Source of the DNA: Microbacterium sp. MYb66
GTDB lineage: Bacteria > Actinomycetota > Actinomycetes > Actinomycetales > Microbacteriaceae
Length of the DNA: 64,000 nt
Reading direction: 5' to 3'
NCBI RefSeq assembly: GCF_002979435.1
Contig: NZ_PCOV01000005.1
Coordinates: 124,001-188,000 of the forward strand
A program made the position numbers and the translations under genes. The notes under the pieces were generated by a model that worked only from the letters and a program-made list of their open reading frames with translations, was not told the DNA's origin and did no database searches. Below, piece after piece: positions 34,934 to 44,978 of the stretch (position 1 is its first letter; every line of letters starts with the position of its first letter).

Positions 34934-36129
34934 TCCTCCCACTCCCACGGCGGCGTAGCCGTGCTCGGCATGCTGCCGCCGCTGGACGCGATCGAATGCA
35001 GCCGTTCGAGCACCGACGCCGTCGCGAGACCGACTGCCCCGGTGAGCGGCGCCCGGTCGGCGAGCAGAGATGCCACGAGTGGGGGAGCGGGGCGCACCGT
35101 GCACAGCGCCTCGACCTGTGCCCGCAGCGGCGCGAGGAACGTCTCCCCGGCACGGACATTGCCGCCGCCGACGACGACGAGTTCGGGGTCGACGGTGAGG
35201 ATCAGGGCGGCGATGCCGGGGGCGAGCGCGGTGGCGAACGCTTCGACGGCGTCCTTCGCCCGGGAGTCGCCGGCTCGAGCAGCGTCGAAGACCTGCTCGC
35301 GTTGCAGGCGCGCCCCGCCGTCCGAGAGGACGTCGGTGAGGTGCTCCTGCGCGGTCTCCCAACCGAGGATGTGCAGCGCGCCGATCTCTCCTGCCGCCCC
35401 GCTCGAACCCCGGAACAGCGAGCCGTCCAGTACGAGGCCCGATCCGGTGCGGTTGCCCGAGTGGATGTAGACGAGCGAGCGCACCTCGGTGGCGCTGCCC
35501 TTCCACGCCTCGGCGAACGCGGCGAGCGTCGAGTCGTTCTCGGTTGCGAACGCGCACCGGAAGTGCTCCTCGAAACCGGCGCGGAGGTCGAAACCCGTCC
35601 ATTTCTCCGGGCCCTTCGTGATCGTCTGGTGATAGACGACCGCAGGCAGTGAGGCCCCTCCGGCCCAGACCGAACCCCGGTCGAGCCCGCGCTCGGAGAG
35701 GAGCCCGTCGACCAGGGCGACCACCGTGCCGAGCAGGGTCTCCGGTGAGTCCTCCCTCGAGGTGGGCACCTCGCCCGAGGCGAGGACTTCGCCGGAGAGG
35801 TCGGCGATCTCGGCGCGGGAGGTGTGGCGCCCGATGTCGATGCCGACGACCACGGCGGCGGCCGCGTTGAAGCGGTAGCGGTGGGCGGGGCGACCGGCTC
35901 CGCCCGCGGTGAGGGGTTCGACCGCGGTCACCCAGCCTGACTCGCCGAGCGCGGTCACGACCGAATCCGCGGCGGTCTTGGACAGTCCGGTGCGCGTCGC
36001 GATCTGAGGGATGGTCAGCGCTTCGTCCCGCACGGACTCCAGGACGGCGAGGGAGTTCAGGCGTCGCAGACGTCCTTGGTCTCCCGCCTGGCGGAGCAGT
36101 TTCTCCCCGCCGCCGAACAGCAGATTCAT
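34918..36129 (-). CDS. ROK-family transcriptional repressor
   Basis: 403 residues. N-terminal winged helix-turn-helix (LTIPQIATRTGLSKTAADSVV) joined to a ROK sugar-kinase-like domain (GIDIGRHTSRAEIADLSG; GSGLVLDG; GAAGEIG). Of two adjacent ATGs, 36129 is five bases from GAGAGG. It lies between the CBM gene and the importer genes and very likely represses both via the AT-rich palindromes at 32065 and 36144, with a sugar as inducer. Confidence 0.85.
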   Translation of the reverse strand: MNLLFGGGEKLLRQAGDQGRLRRLNSLAVLESVRDEALTIPQIATRTGLSKTAADSVVTALGESGWVTAVEPLTAGGAGRPAHRYRFNAAAAVVVGIDIGRHTSRAEIADLSGEVLASGEVPTSREDSPETLLGTVVALVDGLLSERGLDRGSVWAGGASLPAVVYHQTITKGPEKWTGFDLRAGFEEHFRCAFATENDSTLAAFAEAWKGSATEVRSLVYIHSGNRTGSGLVLDGSLFRGSSGAAGEIGALHILGWETAQEHLTDVLSDGGARLQREQVFDAARAGDSRAKDAVEAFATALAPGIAALILTVDPELVVVGGGNVRAGETFLAPLRAQVEALCTVRPAPPLVASLLADRAPLTGAVGLATASVLERLHSIASSGGSMPSTATPPWEWEEVVSR

Positions 36130-36143
36130 CATTGCCTCTCGAA

Positions 36144-36167
36144 TTAACTCACAAACTGTGTTTATTA
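36144..36167. promoter_or_regulatory. Operator/promoter of the sugar ABC importer
   Basis: AT-rich island with CACA-AAC-TGTG (36150-36160) flanked by TTAA and TTATTA. TATTAT at 36163-36168 may be the -10. AT content and CACAAA core resemble the 32061-32078 site. Confidence 0.5.
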
Positions 36168-36236
36168 TCTTCTCAGCACCAATCTACTCCGCGTCGCCAC
36201 CGAGGCGCACGTGTCCGACACCCGATAGGAACAACC

Positions 36237-37529
36237 ATGAGCAAGCGCAACAAAGTCGTAGCGATCGCCTCGGTCGCGGCCCTCGCGGTCGCACTGAGCG
36301 GATGCGGCACGAACATCACCGGCGACGACGAGGGCGGCGACGCTCTCGTCTATTGGGGCAAGTGGGCCGAAGGGACTCCGCAGGCCGTGCTGTTCGAGGA
36401 GATCATCGCCGACTATTCCGAAGAGACCGGCGCGGAGATCGACGTGCAGTGGCTCGGCAACGGGCAGGAGGACCAGGTGAAGAACGCCATCGCGACAGGC
36501 GACGGCCCGGACTTCTTCGACACCGCGATCGACCACACCCCGGGATTCCGCGCGGCCGGAGCGATCGGCGACATCGACGCGGTGCTCGACACCGAGATTC
36601 CCGGGGAAGGCGTGGCGATCCGTGAGGTGCTCCCCGAGAACGTGCTCACCGTGATCAGCGACGACGACGGGCCCGGTTTCGTGCCCCATTCCCTGTTCTC
36701 CATCGGCCTCTGGTACGACGCGGGCACGTTCCCGGAGTTCGCCGACACCCCTCCGGCGACGTTCGACGAGTTCCTCACCGTCGTCGCCGACCGCAAGGCG
36801 GAGACCGGGGAAGCGCCGATCGCCCTCGACGGCACGATCAACGCGTACAACGCCTACTGGCTGTACCAGCTTCTGCTCTCGACGGCCGGCCCCGGCATCC
36901 TGATCGATCTTTCATCGGACCCCGCGGCGTGGGATCGGCCCGAGGTGCAGGAGGCCGTCGCAGAACTCGAGCAGCTCGTGCAGATGGCGCCGTTCCAGAA
37001 GGACTACATGGCGACGAAGTTCCCCGACGCGCAGAACGCCTGGGCCGCGGGTGACCACGACTTCAACCTCAACGGCACGTGGCTGGGCAGCGAGACCGCT
37101 CCGGTCCGCGGTGACGGCCTCGACCCGCGGGTGACGGCCTTCCCGCCGGTGGACGCAGGGCAGGCCGCCCCGGCGACGGTCGGCGCTCTCGGCTGGGCAG
37201 TCAACCCGGCGTCGAAGAACCAGGACGAGGTGGCGTCGTTCCTGGCGTTCGCCATGCAGAAGAAGTACATCGATCGCATCGCCACGGATGCCGACAACAT
37301 CCCGGCCCGCATCGACTCGCCGGCCCCCGCCGCGCTCGAGGCCGCGCAGGCGGCGATCATCGACGCGGATGCCGTGTCGCTCGACTTCGACGGCATCGCC
37401 ATGGTCGCCCCGGAGTGGTGGAACGACGTGTTCCTCCCGCTCGACGACAAGCTCATCGGCGGATCGATCACCGGTGCCGAGTTCCTCGCCGAGGGTCGGG
37501 CTCAGACGGAAGCCCTGCTGAACCGCTGA
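36237..37529 (+). CDS. Sugar ABC transporter substrate-binding lipoprotein
   Basis: 430 residues, family 1 extracellular solute-binding protein. Signal peptide with lipobox ALSGC (Cys near 22), then LVYWGKWAEGTPQ and the usual two-lobe pattern. A frame open to 36132 overlaps the operator and is not used. Starts an operon with two permeases, two dehydrogenases and a DUF5107 protein. Probably binds an oligosaccharide released by the upstream secreted protein. Confidence 0.85.
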   Translation: MSKRNKVVAIASVAALAVALSGCGTNITGDDEGGDALVYWGKWAEGTPQAVLFEEIIADYSEETGAEIDVQWLGNGQEDQVKNAIATGDGPDFFDTAIDHTPGFRAAGAIGDIDAVLDTEIPGEGVAIREVLPENVLTVISDDDGPGFVPHSLFSIGLWYDAGTFPEFADTPPATFDEFLTVVADRKAETGEAPIALDGTINAYNAYWLYQLLLSTAGPGILIDLSSDPAAWDRPEVQEAVAELEQLVQMAPFQKDYMATKFPDAQNAWAAGDHDFNLNGTWLGSETAPVRGDGLDPRVTAFPPVDAGQAAPATVGALGWAVNPASKNQDEVASFLAFAMQKKYIDRIATDADNIPARIDSPAPAALEAAQAAIIDADAVSLDFDGIAMVAPEWWNDVFLPLDDKLIGGSITGAEFLAEGRAQTEALLNR

Positions 37530-38518
37530 TGGTCTTCACGACAGCCGGTCAGTCCGTCCCCGAGGTCGTCGACGTCGTCACAGCGACGCCGGCGCCCTCG
37601 GGGCGCGATGACCGCTCGCTCAGCGCCTTCGCCGCGTCGCGGCGACGACTGTACCTGCCGCTCCTGCTGCCGGCGCTGGTGCTCTACCTCGGACTCTTCG
37701 TGCTGCCCTCGCTGTTCGGGGTTGCACTGAGTCTGGCGGAGTGGTCGGGGCTCGGCACCGAGTTCTCCTGGGTCGGAATCACCAACTATGCGCATCTCCT
37801 CGCGAGCCCGGTGTTCCTCGCCTCGTTCGGCAACACGCTGCTGCTGACACTCGTCGTCGGGGTCGTGGTCTTCGCGATCGCAATGGCCGCGATGGTCGTC
37901 CTCCGCGAAGCCCGAGGGCGCGCCTTCCTCCGCGCGGCGGTCTTCATCCCGTTCATGATCTCTCCGATCGCGATCGGTCTCGCCGTGGCGTTCCTGTTCA
38001 ACCCGAAGGGCCTGGTGAACGTCGCGCTGGGTCTCGTCGGCCTCGAATCGCTGCAGATGCCGTGGCTGGGTGCTGACCTGGTCTTCCGCGTGATCATGCT
38101 CGGACTCATCTGGAACGTGGCCGGCTTCTACGTCGTGCTGCTCATGTCGGCCGTCGACGGCATCCCGCCTTCGCTCTACGAGGCGGCCAAGCTCGAGGGC
38201 GCCTCTCTGTTCCAGCAGTTCCGATTCATCACGCTGCCGCTGACACGCGACATGATCTCGGTGGCCGCCGTGCTGTGGGTGATCGCGGGGATCAAGACGT
38301 TCGAGATCATCATCGCCTTCACCGGAGCGGCGGGCACACCCCCTCTGGAAGCGCGGACCCTCGCGGTCGAGCAGTATCTGCGAGTGACCGGCGGAAGGGT
38401 GGGCGGGCTCGCCCAGCTCGGTGACGCGGCCGCGATCGGAGTCATCATGACGCTCATCACTATCGTCCTCATCGTGATCTCCCGCAGGATCTCCCGGCGA
38501 GAGGTGCTGGAGTACTGA
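37529..38518 (+). CDS. Sugar ABC transporter permease (MalF type)
   Basis: 329 residues, six helices. The ATPase-docking EAA motif reads YEAAKLEGASLFQQF. TGATG overlap with the binding-protein stop. No ATPase gene is in the operon, so a shared MsiK-like ATPase encoded elsewhere would energise it, as in many actinobacteria. Confidence 0.85.
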   Translation: MVFTTAGQSVPEVVDVVTATPAPSGRDDRSLSAFAASRRRLYLPLLLPALVLYLGLFVLPSLFGVALSLAEWSGLGTEFSWVGITNYAHLLASPVFLASFGNTLLLTLVVGVVVFAIAMAAMVVLREARGRAFLRAAVFIPFMISPIAIGLAVAFLFNPKGLVNVALGLVGLESLQMPWLGADLVFRVIMLGLIWNVAGFYVVLLMSAVDGIPPSLYEAAKLEGASLFQQFRFITLPLTRDMISVAAVLWVIAGIKTFEIIIAFTGAAGTPPLEARTLAVEQYLRVTGGRVGGLAQLGDAAAIGVIMTLITIVLIVISRRISRREVLEY

Positions 38519-39408
38519 TGGCCGTGCAGACCGTTCGACGCACGCCCCTGTCGGCGATGGGCGTGGCCGTCAGCTACTTCATCAAGGCGAGCCTGTGGCT
38601 CTGGGTCGCCGTGAACATCGGGATGGTCATCTGGATCATCCTGAACTCCCTGAAGTCGTCGCGGGAGATCTTCCAGAACCCGGTCGGGCTTCCGATCGAG
38701 TGGCGGTGGGAGAACTTCGTCACCGCCTGGGTCACCTCGGGACTCGGGGAGGCGGCGGTCAACACCGTCGTGCTCGTCGTCATCTCCGTCGCCCTGATCA
38801 TGGGGCTCAGCATCCCCGCCGCCTATGCCATCGCCCGACTCGGCGGGCGCTCCAGCGGTCCTGTCGGGACGATGTTCGCCTTCGGCATGAGCATCCCCTT
38901 CCAGGCGCTCGCGGTGCCGATGGTGCTCATGGGTGTCGGGATCTCCCGGTTCATGATCGAGTGGATCACCGGCGCCTGGGACCCGCGCATCACGGTCGCC
39001 CTGTTCTATGTGGTGCTCAGCCTGCCGTTCAGCGTCTTCGTGCTGATCGGTTACTTCCGATCGCTGCCGAGCGAGCTCGAGGAGGCGGGGGCGCTCGACG
39101 GAGCGAGCCCGATGCGCACCTTCTGGCAGATCATGGTGCCCCTCGCGCGCCCGGGGATCACGACGGTCGCGGTCCTCAACGTCCTGAGCCTGTGGAACGA
39201 GACGGTCATCGTGCTGCTCCTGGTCCCGAACCAGAGGATGCAGACCCTCAACGTCGCCCTTCTCAACTTCTACGACAACATGCAGTACACCTCCAACTGG
39301 GGCGGACTCTTCGCCGGCGTGACCATCGTCGTCCTGCCGATGATCCTCCTCTACCTCTTCCTCGGGCGCCGCATCGTCAGCGGTATGACCCAGGGAATCG
39401 GCAAGTGA
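38518..39408 (+). CDS. Sugar ABC transporter permease (MalG type)
   Basis: 296 residues, six helices, EAA motif LEEAGALDGASPMRTFW. Overlaps the previous stop as TGATG. Forms the membrane channel with the MalF-type partner. Confidence 0.85.
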   Translation: MAVQTVRRTPLSAMGVAVSYFIKASLWLWVAVNIGMVIWIILNSLKSSREIFQNPVGLPIEWRWENFVTAWVTSGLGEAAVNTVVLVVISVALIMGLSIPAAYAIARLGGRSSGPVGTMFAFGMSIPFQALAVPMVLMGVGISRFMIEWITGAWDPRITVALFYVVLSLPFSVFVLIGYFRSLPSELEEAGALDGASPMRTFWQIMVPLARPGITTVAVLNVLSLWNETVIVLLLVPNQRMQTLNVALLNFYDNMQYTSNWGGLFAGVTIVVLPMILLYLFLGRRIVSGMTQGIGK

Positions 39409-39424
39409 CTTCGAAAGGCAGGAA

Positions 39425-40432
39425 ATGAACTCCCATCGTCATCAGACACGAACCGTCGCGCTCCTGGGCGCCGGGGGAATCGCGAACGCGCACCTCCCCG
39501 TGTGGCTCGAACTGGGCTTCGACGTCGTCGTCTTCTCTCCGGCGGACGATGCCCCCGCGCTCGTGGCGAGGCACGGCGGTGGCGCCGTCGCCGCCAGCCT
39601 CGACGAGGCGCTCGATGCCGCCGATCTCGTGGACATCTGCACGCCCACGCCGACGCATCATGAGCTCGCGGCGGCGGCCCTGAGCCATCGGCTCCCGACG
39701 ATCTGCGAGAAGCCGCTGACTCGGCATGCGGACGATGCCGAAGATCTGGTCCGAGGATTCTCGGAAGCGGGCATCGTGCTCTTCCCCGCACACGTCGTGC
39801 GCTACTTCCCGCAGTACGAGGCGCTGCAGGCCGCGGTCGTCCGCGGCGATGTCGGCCGACCGGGCGTGATCCGGCTCACCCGGCAAGGGGGGAGTCCGCG
39901 AAGCGGGTGGTACCTCGACGATGCGCTCTCCGGCGGCGTGGTGCTCGACCTCATGATCCACGACATCGACATCGCGCGCTGGATCGGCGGAGAGGTCAGC
40001 ACGGTCTTCGCCCGCACGAACCGGGTCGGCGCGAGTCAGAGCACCCAGGCAGTGCTGACCCATGAGGACGGGGCCATCTCGCTGCTGACCTCGACCTGGA
40101 CGACGGCTCCGATCGAGTTCCGCACCCAGTTCGAGGTCGCGGGCTCGGACGGCCTCATCCGGGCCGACTCCGACGAGCGCAGACCGTTCCGCTATGTCGG
40201 ACTGCGCGAGCCCGAGTACGACATCCTGCCCCCGTACGATCCGATCACCAGCCCCTATCGCGCCGAGATCGTCGACTTCCTCGCCGCCGTGGACGACGGC
40301 TCGGTGCCTCGGGTCACCGCGCGCGACGGACTCCACGCCCTGCGCATCGCCGAGGCCATCGCGGCCTCCGTCGCGGACGGCCGACCGCACGACCTCACCT
40401 CGATCCGGACCATGGAAGGCGCCACGCTGTGA
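39425..40432 (+). CDS. Gfo/Idh/MocA-family oxidoreductase
   Basis: 335 residues. N-terminal Rossmann fold (LLGAGGIANAH) and the EKPLT motif near residue 97 that holds the catalytic-lysine region of the family; the C-terminal sheet domain includes DLMIHDID. AGGA precedes the ATG. Likely NAD(P)-dependent oxidation of a sugar or inositol-like intermediate. Paired with a second family member that follows. Confidence 0.83.
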   Translation: MNSHRHQTRTVALLGAGGIANAHLPVWLELGFDVVVFSPADDAPALVARHGGGAVAASLDEALDAADLVDICTPTPTHHELAAAALSHRLPTICEKPLTRHADDAEDLVRGFSEAGIVLFPAHVVRYFPQYEALQAAVVRGDVGRPGVIRLTRQGGSPRSGWYLDDALSGGVVLDLMIHDIDIARWIGGEVSTVFARTNRVGASQSTQAVLTHEDGAISLLTSTWTTAPIEFRTQFEVAGSDGLIRADSDERRPFRYVGLREPEYDILPPYDPITSPYRAEIVDFLAAVDDGSVPRVTARDGLHALRIAEAIAASVADGRPHDLTSIRTMEGATL

Positions 40433-41442
40433 AGATCGCGATCCTGTCTTTCGACCACCTGCACTCGACGGAGTACGCCGCCGCCCTCAGCGCGGTGCCC
40501 GGCCTGGACGTGCTCGTCGCCGATCCCGACCACGAGCTCCGCCCAGCCGGCGAGCCCGGCGGGCCAGCGCTGGCCTCGGACCTCGGCGTCGCCTACGTCG
40601 ACGACTACGACGCCGTATGGGACTGGCGACCGGACGCCGTCGTGATCTGCAGCGAGAACCGCGGCCACCGCGAGCTCGTGCTGCGCGCGGCGGCCGAGGG
40701 CGTGCACATCCTGTGCGAGAAGCCCCTGGGCATCTCTCCGGACGAGGCCGTCGAGATGGTGGAGGCCGCAGAGAGCGCGGGAGTCGTGTTGATGACCGCA
40801 TTCCCGGTCCGGTTCTCGCCCGCGTACGCGGAACTGAGATCCGCCGTCCGCTCGGGTCTCCTCGGCACGGTCGTCTCGATCGCGGCCACGAACTGCGGCG
40901 GGCTGCCCGTCGGGCTGCGTTCGTGGTTCGTGGACCCGACCCGATCGGGTGGTGGGGCGATCACCGATCACGTGGTGCATGTCGCCGATCTGCTGGGCGA
41001 CCTTCTCGAGGCCGACCCGGACGAGGTGTACGCCGTGGCGAACTCCATCCCGCAAGGCGGCACCGTCGACGTCGAGACGGGAGCGCTGCTCTCCCTCCGC
41101 TACCCCGGAGGTGTGATCGTGTCGATCGACTGCTCCTGGTCCAAGCCGAAGGGCATCCCGGATTCGGGTGACCTGGTGTCGCTGACCGTCATCGGCACGG
41201 ACGGCGTGGCCGAGGTCGCACCGTTCGCCGGAGTGACGTCGGGGTGGAACACGCACGACGGCGCAGTCGCGCTGTCGCACGTCGCGCCGATGGATGCGAT
41301 GCTCATCTCGACGTTCCTCGACGCCGTCCGCACCGGCGTATCGGCAGAGCCCAGCGGTCGCGCCGGTCTGCGCGCCGTCGAGATCGTCGATGCCGCCTAC
41401 CGCTCGCTGCGGTCCGGAGCATCGGAGCTCGTCCACTCATGA
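40429..41442 (+). CDS. Second Gfo/Idh/MocA-family oxidoreductase
   Basis: 337 residues from GTG, GTGA overlap with the first dehydrogenase. EKPLG motif present and GGAITDHVVHVADLL in the C-terminal domain. The N-terminal glycine motif is degenerate (AILSFDHLHS in place of GxGxxG), so cofactor binding may differ. Two adjacent dehydrogenases suggest successive or paired oxidation/reduction, as in sugar epimerisation through a keto intermediate. Confidence 0.78.
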   Translation: MKIAILSFDHLHSTEYAAALSAVPGLDVLVADPDHELRPAGEPGGPALASDLGVAYVDDYDAVWDWRPDAVVICSENRGHRELVLRAAAEGVHILCEKPLGISPDEAVEMVEAAESAGVVLMTAFPVRFSPAYAELRSAVRSGLLGTVVSIAATNCGGLPVGLRSWFVDPTRSGGGAITDHVVHVADLLGDLLEADPDEVYAVANSIPQGGTVDVETGALLSLRYPGGVIVSIDCSWSKPKGIPDSGDLVSLTVIGTDGVAEVAPFAGVTSGWNTHDGAVALSHVAPMDAMLISTFLDAVRTGVSAEPSGRAGLRAVEIVDAAYRSLRSGASELVHS

Positions 41443-43343
41443 CCCGGATCCACGCCGGCTCCCGCACGATCCGGATGCCGGAGCGGCCGCGAGAGAGCCT
41501 CTGGCCCACGCTCGGGCCGCCGCTCGAGCCTCCGTACGAGCTCTCCGACGACCTTCCGGAACGGATCCTGCGCGGCGCTCGGGGCACCCGCCTGCGCAAC
41601 CTCCATCCGTACCGGATCCAGAATCGCTACGACCGTGCAGTCGCGCCCCGAGAGATCAGGACGATCGTCATCGAGAATGATCGGCTGCGCGCCGAGTTCC
41701 TTCCGGAGCTCGGCGGACGGCTCTGGTCCTTGCGCGACCTCGAGCGGGGAGTGGACCTGCTGCACTCCCCGGACGAGATCGTCTTCGCGAACCTCGCTCT
41801 GCGCAACGCCTGGTTCGCCGGCGGGATCGAGTTCAACATCGGCACCCGCGGCCATGCCGCGCACACGTGCGAAGATCTGCACGTCGGTCTGGTCGCCGCC
41901 GAGGATGGCACGGAGTCCCTGCGGCTCTGGGGCTACGAGCGCGTCCACGGGCTCGTCTTCCAGGTCGATGTCTCGCTCCCCCCGGAGGCTGCTGCCCTCG
42001 TGGTGAAGGTACGCGTGCGCAACCCGAATCCCGGGGCGCGTCCGCTGTACTGGTGGTCGAACGCCGCCGTTCCGCAGGAGCCGCGGAGTCGTGTGCTCAG
42101 CTTCGATCGCCGCGCCTTCGCCACCGCCTACGACGGCGGGATCACGAGCACCGAGATCGACTCGCACCACGGCGTGGACTGCTCGTGGCCGGCCAGGTGC
42201 CCGCACGCCTCGGACTTCTTCATCGATGGGGCGGGAGGCGGTGAGCCCTGGATCATCGCGGTCGACGAACGGGGCGACGGTCTGCTGATGGCTTCGGACA
42301 GCGCGCTTCCCGGCCGCAAGCTCTTCTGCTGGGGGAGTACCGGCGGGTCACGCTGGTGGCAGGATCGACTCACGCCGAGCGGTGCGCGGTACGCCGAGAT
42401 TCAAGCGGGCGTGACCACGACGCAGTTCGAGGCGAGGGAGCTGCCGGCGCACGCGGTCTACGAATGGACCGAGGTGTATGGCAACCCCCGGCTCGGGCCG
42501 CAGGACCCTGAAGCCGAGTGGGTTCGGGCGTCGACGGCGGCCGGTGCTGCCGTGCGCACCTCGGTTCGCGAGGCGCGTGCGGCCGACGTGTCCGGAGACG
42601 CGGTCCGTGAGCTGCCGGTCGCGTCGGTCCTCCACACGGGCACCGGCTGGGGTGCGCTCGCCGCGATGCTCGACCCCGCAGTATCCGACGACCGTACTCC
42701 GTTCCCCTCGAGCGACCTGGGACGGCAGCAGGATGCCTGGGCTTGCATCGCGACGGGGTCGCCGCCGCCGGAGCACGTCCGCGCCGGTGCCGGCGACGTG
42801 AGCGGTCGGACGTGGGAGGCCGCGCTCGACTCGGTGCTCGCGAACGGCGAGGACGCGTGGCTGCTCGCTCGAGCGGGCGGTATCCGGCACGCGCGAGGAG
42901 ACCTCGACGCGGCCGAGTCGGCCTACCGCCGGGCCCTCGAACTCGCGACCGAACCCGCGGCGCAGCGTGGACTCGGGCTTCTCCTCGAGGAGCGGGGAGA
43001 GGACGGCACGGAGTACCTGCGCGCGGCGGCGGAGGCTGAACCATCGGACCCCGAAGTGGTGGGCGAGCTCGCGTCCGCGTTGATCGTCAAGGGCAGGCAC
43101 GGTGACGCCCGGACGGCGATCGAATCGTTCCCGTCGACCGCGACGGACCCGCGGATCCGCGTCCTTCTCGTCCGCGCTCTCCTCGCCGGCGGGCAACCGG
43201 CCGACCTCATCGCGGCGCGCCGTGAGCTCGAGCGCGGCATCGACGTCGTCGATCTCCGCGAGGGGGAGGTCCTTTTCCCCGCCTTGTGGTCCCAGGTGTC
43301 GGACGAGCCGCTCCCGTCGCAGTACGACACGCAGCTCGCCTGA
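41439..43343 (+). CDS. DUF5107 and TPR-repeat protein
   Basis: 634 residues from the ATG overlapping the previous stop. Residues ~45-340 match the DUF5107 beta-sandwich, resembling galactose mutarotase/GH-associated folds (LRAEFLPELGGRLWSL; NPGARPLYWWSNAA). The C-terminal ~200 residues form TPR-like helices (GDLDAAESAYRRALEL). No signal peptide, so cytoplasmic. Possibly recognises or converts an imported sugar. Catalytic role unproven. Confidence 0.75.
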   Translation: MTRIHAGSRTIRMPERPRESLWPTLGPPLEPPYELSDDLPERILRGARGTRLRNLHPYRIQNRYDRAVAPREIRTIVIENDRLRAEFLPELGGRLWSLRDLERGVDLLHSPDEIVFANLALRNAWFAGGIEFNIGTRGHAAHTCEDLHVGLVAAEDGTESLRLWGYERVHGLVFQVDVSLPPEAAALVVKVRVRNPNPGARPLYWWSNAAVPQEPRSRVLSFDRRAFATAYDGGITSTEIDSHHGVDCSWPARCPHASDFFIDGAGGGEPWIIAVDERGDGLLMASDSALPGRKLFCWGSTGGSRWWQDRLTPSGARYAEIQAGVTTTQFEARELPAHAVYEWTEVYGNPRLGPQDPEAEWVRASTAAGAAVRTSVREARAADVSGDAVRELPVASVLHTGTGWGALAAMLDPAVSDDRTPFPSSDLGRQQDAWACIATGSPPPEHVRAGAGDVSGRTWEAALDSVLANGEDAWLLARAGGIRHARGDLDAAESAYRRALELATEPAAQRGLGLLLEERGEDGTEYLRAAAEAEPSDPEVVGELASALIVKGRHGDARTAIESFPSTATDPRIRVLLVRALLAGGQPADLIAARRELERGIDVVDLREGEVLFPALWSQVSDEPLPSQYDTQLA

Positions 43344-43376
43344 CGCAGTACTCCCGAGGTGGCCCCGCCTGCCCGC

Positions 43377-44777
43377 TCAGCGCCGCACGCGGGCGCGGGT
43401 CTTCGCCACACTCGCGAGAGTCGCGCGCACCGGGGTGCCGAGGTAGAGGCCGAGGGAAGCGCCGGACGCGAGACCGATGCCGATCACCGCGGCGTCGATG
43501 AGCGATCCGCCGGCGAGCAGCATCCCGGTCGACGTGCCGGCGGCGTGCACCATCTCGAGCAGGCCCTGGAACACGGCCACACCGGGCACGAGGGGGACGA
43601 TCGCCGCGGTGGTCACCGCGACCGACGGCACATGCAGGTTCCGTGCGATGAGCATCCCGACGAAGCTCGCCAGCAGCGCACCGAGCGCGGCGGCGGCTGC
43701 GGGGTGCAGGTTCAGGACGACGGCGGTCGAATAGCCGGCGATCGTGAGGGCGCTGAGCAGCGCGCTCACGAGGATGATCCGGATGCCGGCGCCGTTGAAC
43801 ACGGCCACGGCGACCGCGATGATGATCGCCCCGGCGAACTGATTCAGCAGCGGACCGAACGGCGCGGGGTCGTCGGGGAGATCCATCGTGAAGCCCAGGA
43901 CGCCGCCGATCTCGAGCCCGACGAGGATGCCGATCACGACCCCGAGGGTCTGCATCGTCAGATCGAGGATGCGTCCGCCGGCCGTCAGCGCGAAGCCGTC
44001 GATCGCATCCTGCGCCGCGCCGACCACCGTGAGTCCGGCGAGCATCAGCACGATGCCCGAGGCCACGATGATGGACGGGCGGATGTCGACGAACGGCTCG
44101 ATGCCTGCGGCTCCCAGTGCCGACACCGCGACTGCCACGACGGTCGTCACGAGACCCCCGGCGATCTGGCTGAAGAACAGCGGAACACGGAGCCTCGCGA
44201 GGCCGGCCTGCGTGAGGGCGGCGCACAGCGCGGCGACGAAGGTGAGGCCGACGATGATCGGCGAGGCTCCGAGCATGATGCTGACGCCGACGGCCAGCAG
44301 GGCGCGCGCGACGATGACGACCGGCTGCTGATAGCGGAACGGCATCCGTCGGATCGCACGGAAGGTCGTGCGCGCCGATTCGAGGTCGAGTCCGTCGTCG
44401 ATGTCTGCGACGAGGGCCTGCACCCGCTGCAGCTTCGCGTGATCGGGCGCCGTCACCCGCACCACGCGGACCAGGGTCTCGGGCCAGACCTCGCCGCTCA
44501 GGTGGAACGAGACCGTGATCGAGTTGTAGGTGACGTCGACCTGCACGCCCTTCATCCCGTAGGCGTCGCACACGCGGGTGATGGCGAGGGTCACCTCGTG
44601 CGCGGAGGCGCCCACCGCGAACATCGACTCGCCGATGCGCGTCGCGAGGTCGAGCACACGCGGAACGGTGCGCTCGTCGATGACGGGCATGGCCTCGGTG
44701 TGCGCGACGGCCGAGGGATCGGTGTGCAGCAGCCGGCGTACGGAGGAGAGCAGCGGCCGACGGGATCTCGCGGACAT
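43377..44777 (-). CDS. ThrE-like threonine/serine exporter
   Basis: 466 residues. Soluble N-terminal half (DUF1212: RIGESMFAVGASAHEV; DVTYNSITVSF) and ten C-terminal helices including the DUF3815 part, the fused form found in actinobacteria. The ATG at 44777 is about ten bases from GGGAGA; one at 44786 is too near it. Exports threonine and serine in characterised relatives. Confidence 0.85.
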   Translation of the reverse strand: MSARSRRPLLSSVRRLLHTDPSAVAHTEAMPVIDERTVPRVLDLATRIGESMFAVGASAHEVTLAITRVCDAYGMKGVQVDVTYNSITVSFHLSGEVWPETLVRVVRVTAPDHAKLQRVQALVADIDDGLDLESARTTFRAIRRMPFRYQQPVVIVARALLAVGVSIMLGASPIIVGLTFVAALCAALTQAGLARLRVPLFFSQIAGGLVTTVVAVAVSALGAAGIEPFVDIRPSIIVASGIVLMLAGLTVVGAAQDAIDGFALTAGGRILDLTMQTLGVVIGILVGLEIGGVLGFTMDLPDDPAPFGPLLNQFAGAIIIAVAVAVFNGAGIRIILVSALLSALTIAGYSTAVVLNLHPAAAAALGALLASFVGMLIARNLHVPSVAVTTAAIVPLVPGVAVFQGLLEMVHAAGTSTGMLLAGGSLIDAAVIGIGLASGASLGLYLGTPVRATLASVAKTRARVRR

Positions 44778-44966
44778 GTCGTCCATTCTCCCGGCCGCGC
44801 TGTCGATAGAGGGGAAGGCTGTCCGGTCCTCCGCCACCCGAACGCGGAGATCGGCGGAATCGAGGGAGAAGCTGCACATGAGCACCGACCCCCGGGGTGC
44901 GCGGCTCGCGCTTAGCGCACCCGTGCGGCGGCTGTAAAGGGGAGCGCGCTGTCGACGGCGCGCCCC

Positions 44967-44972
44967 TATCGT
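44967..44972 (+). promoter_or_regulatory. -10 element of the BLUF operon (leaderless)
   Basis: TATCGT six bases before the GTG start at 44979, placing transcription start at the first codon. Confidence 0.5.
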
Positions 44973-44978
44973 TCTGGT

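Noticed and set aside
32199..35159. 986-codon open frame on the minus strand
   Set aside because: Antisense shadow of the CBM gene in GC-rich DNA; composition rich in R/V/H/G and no domain.
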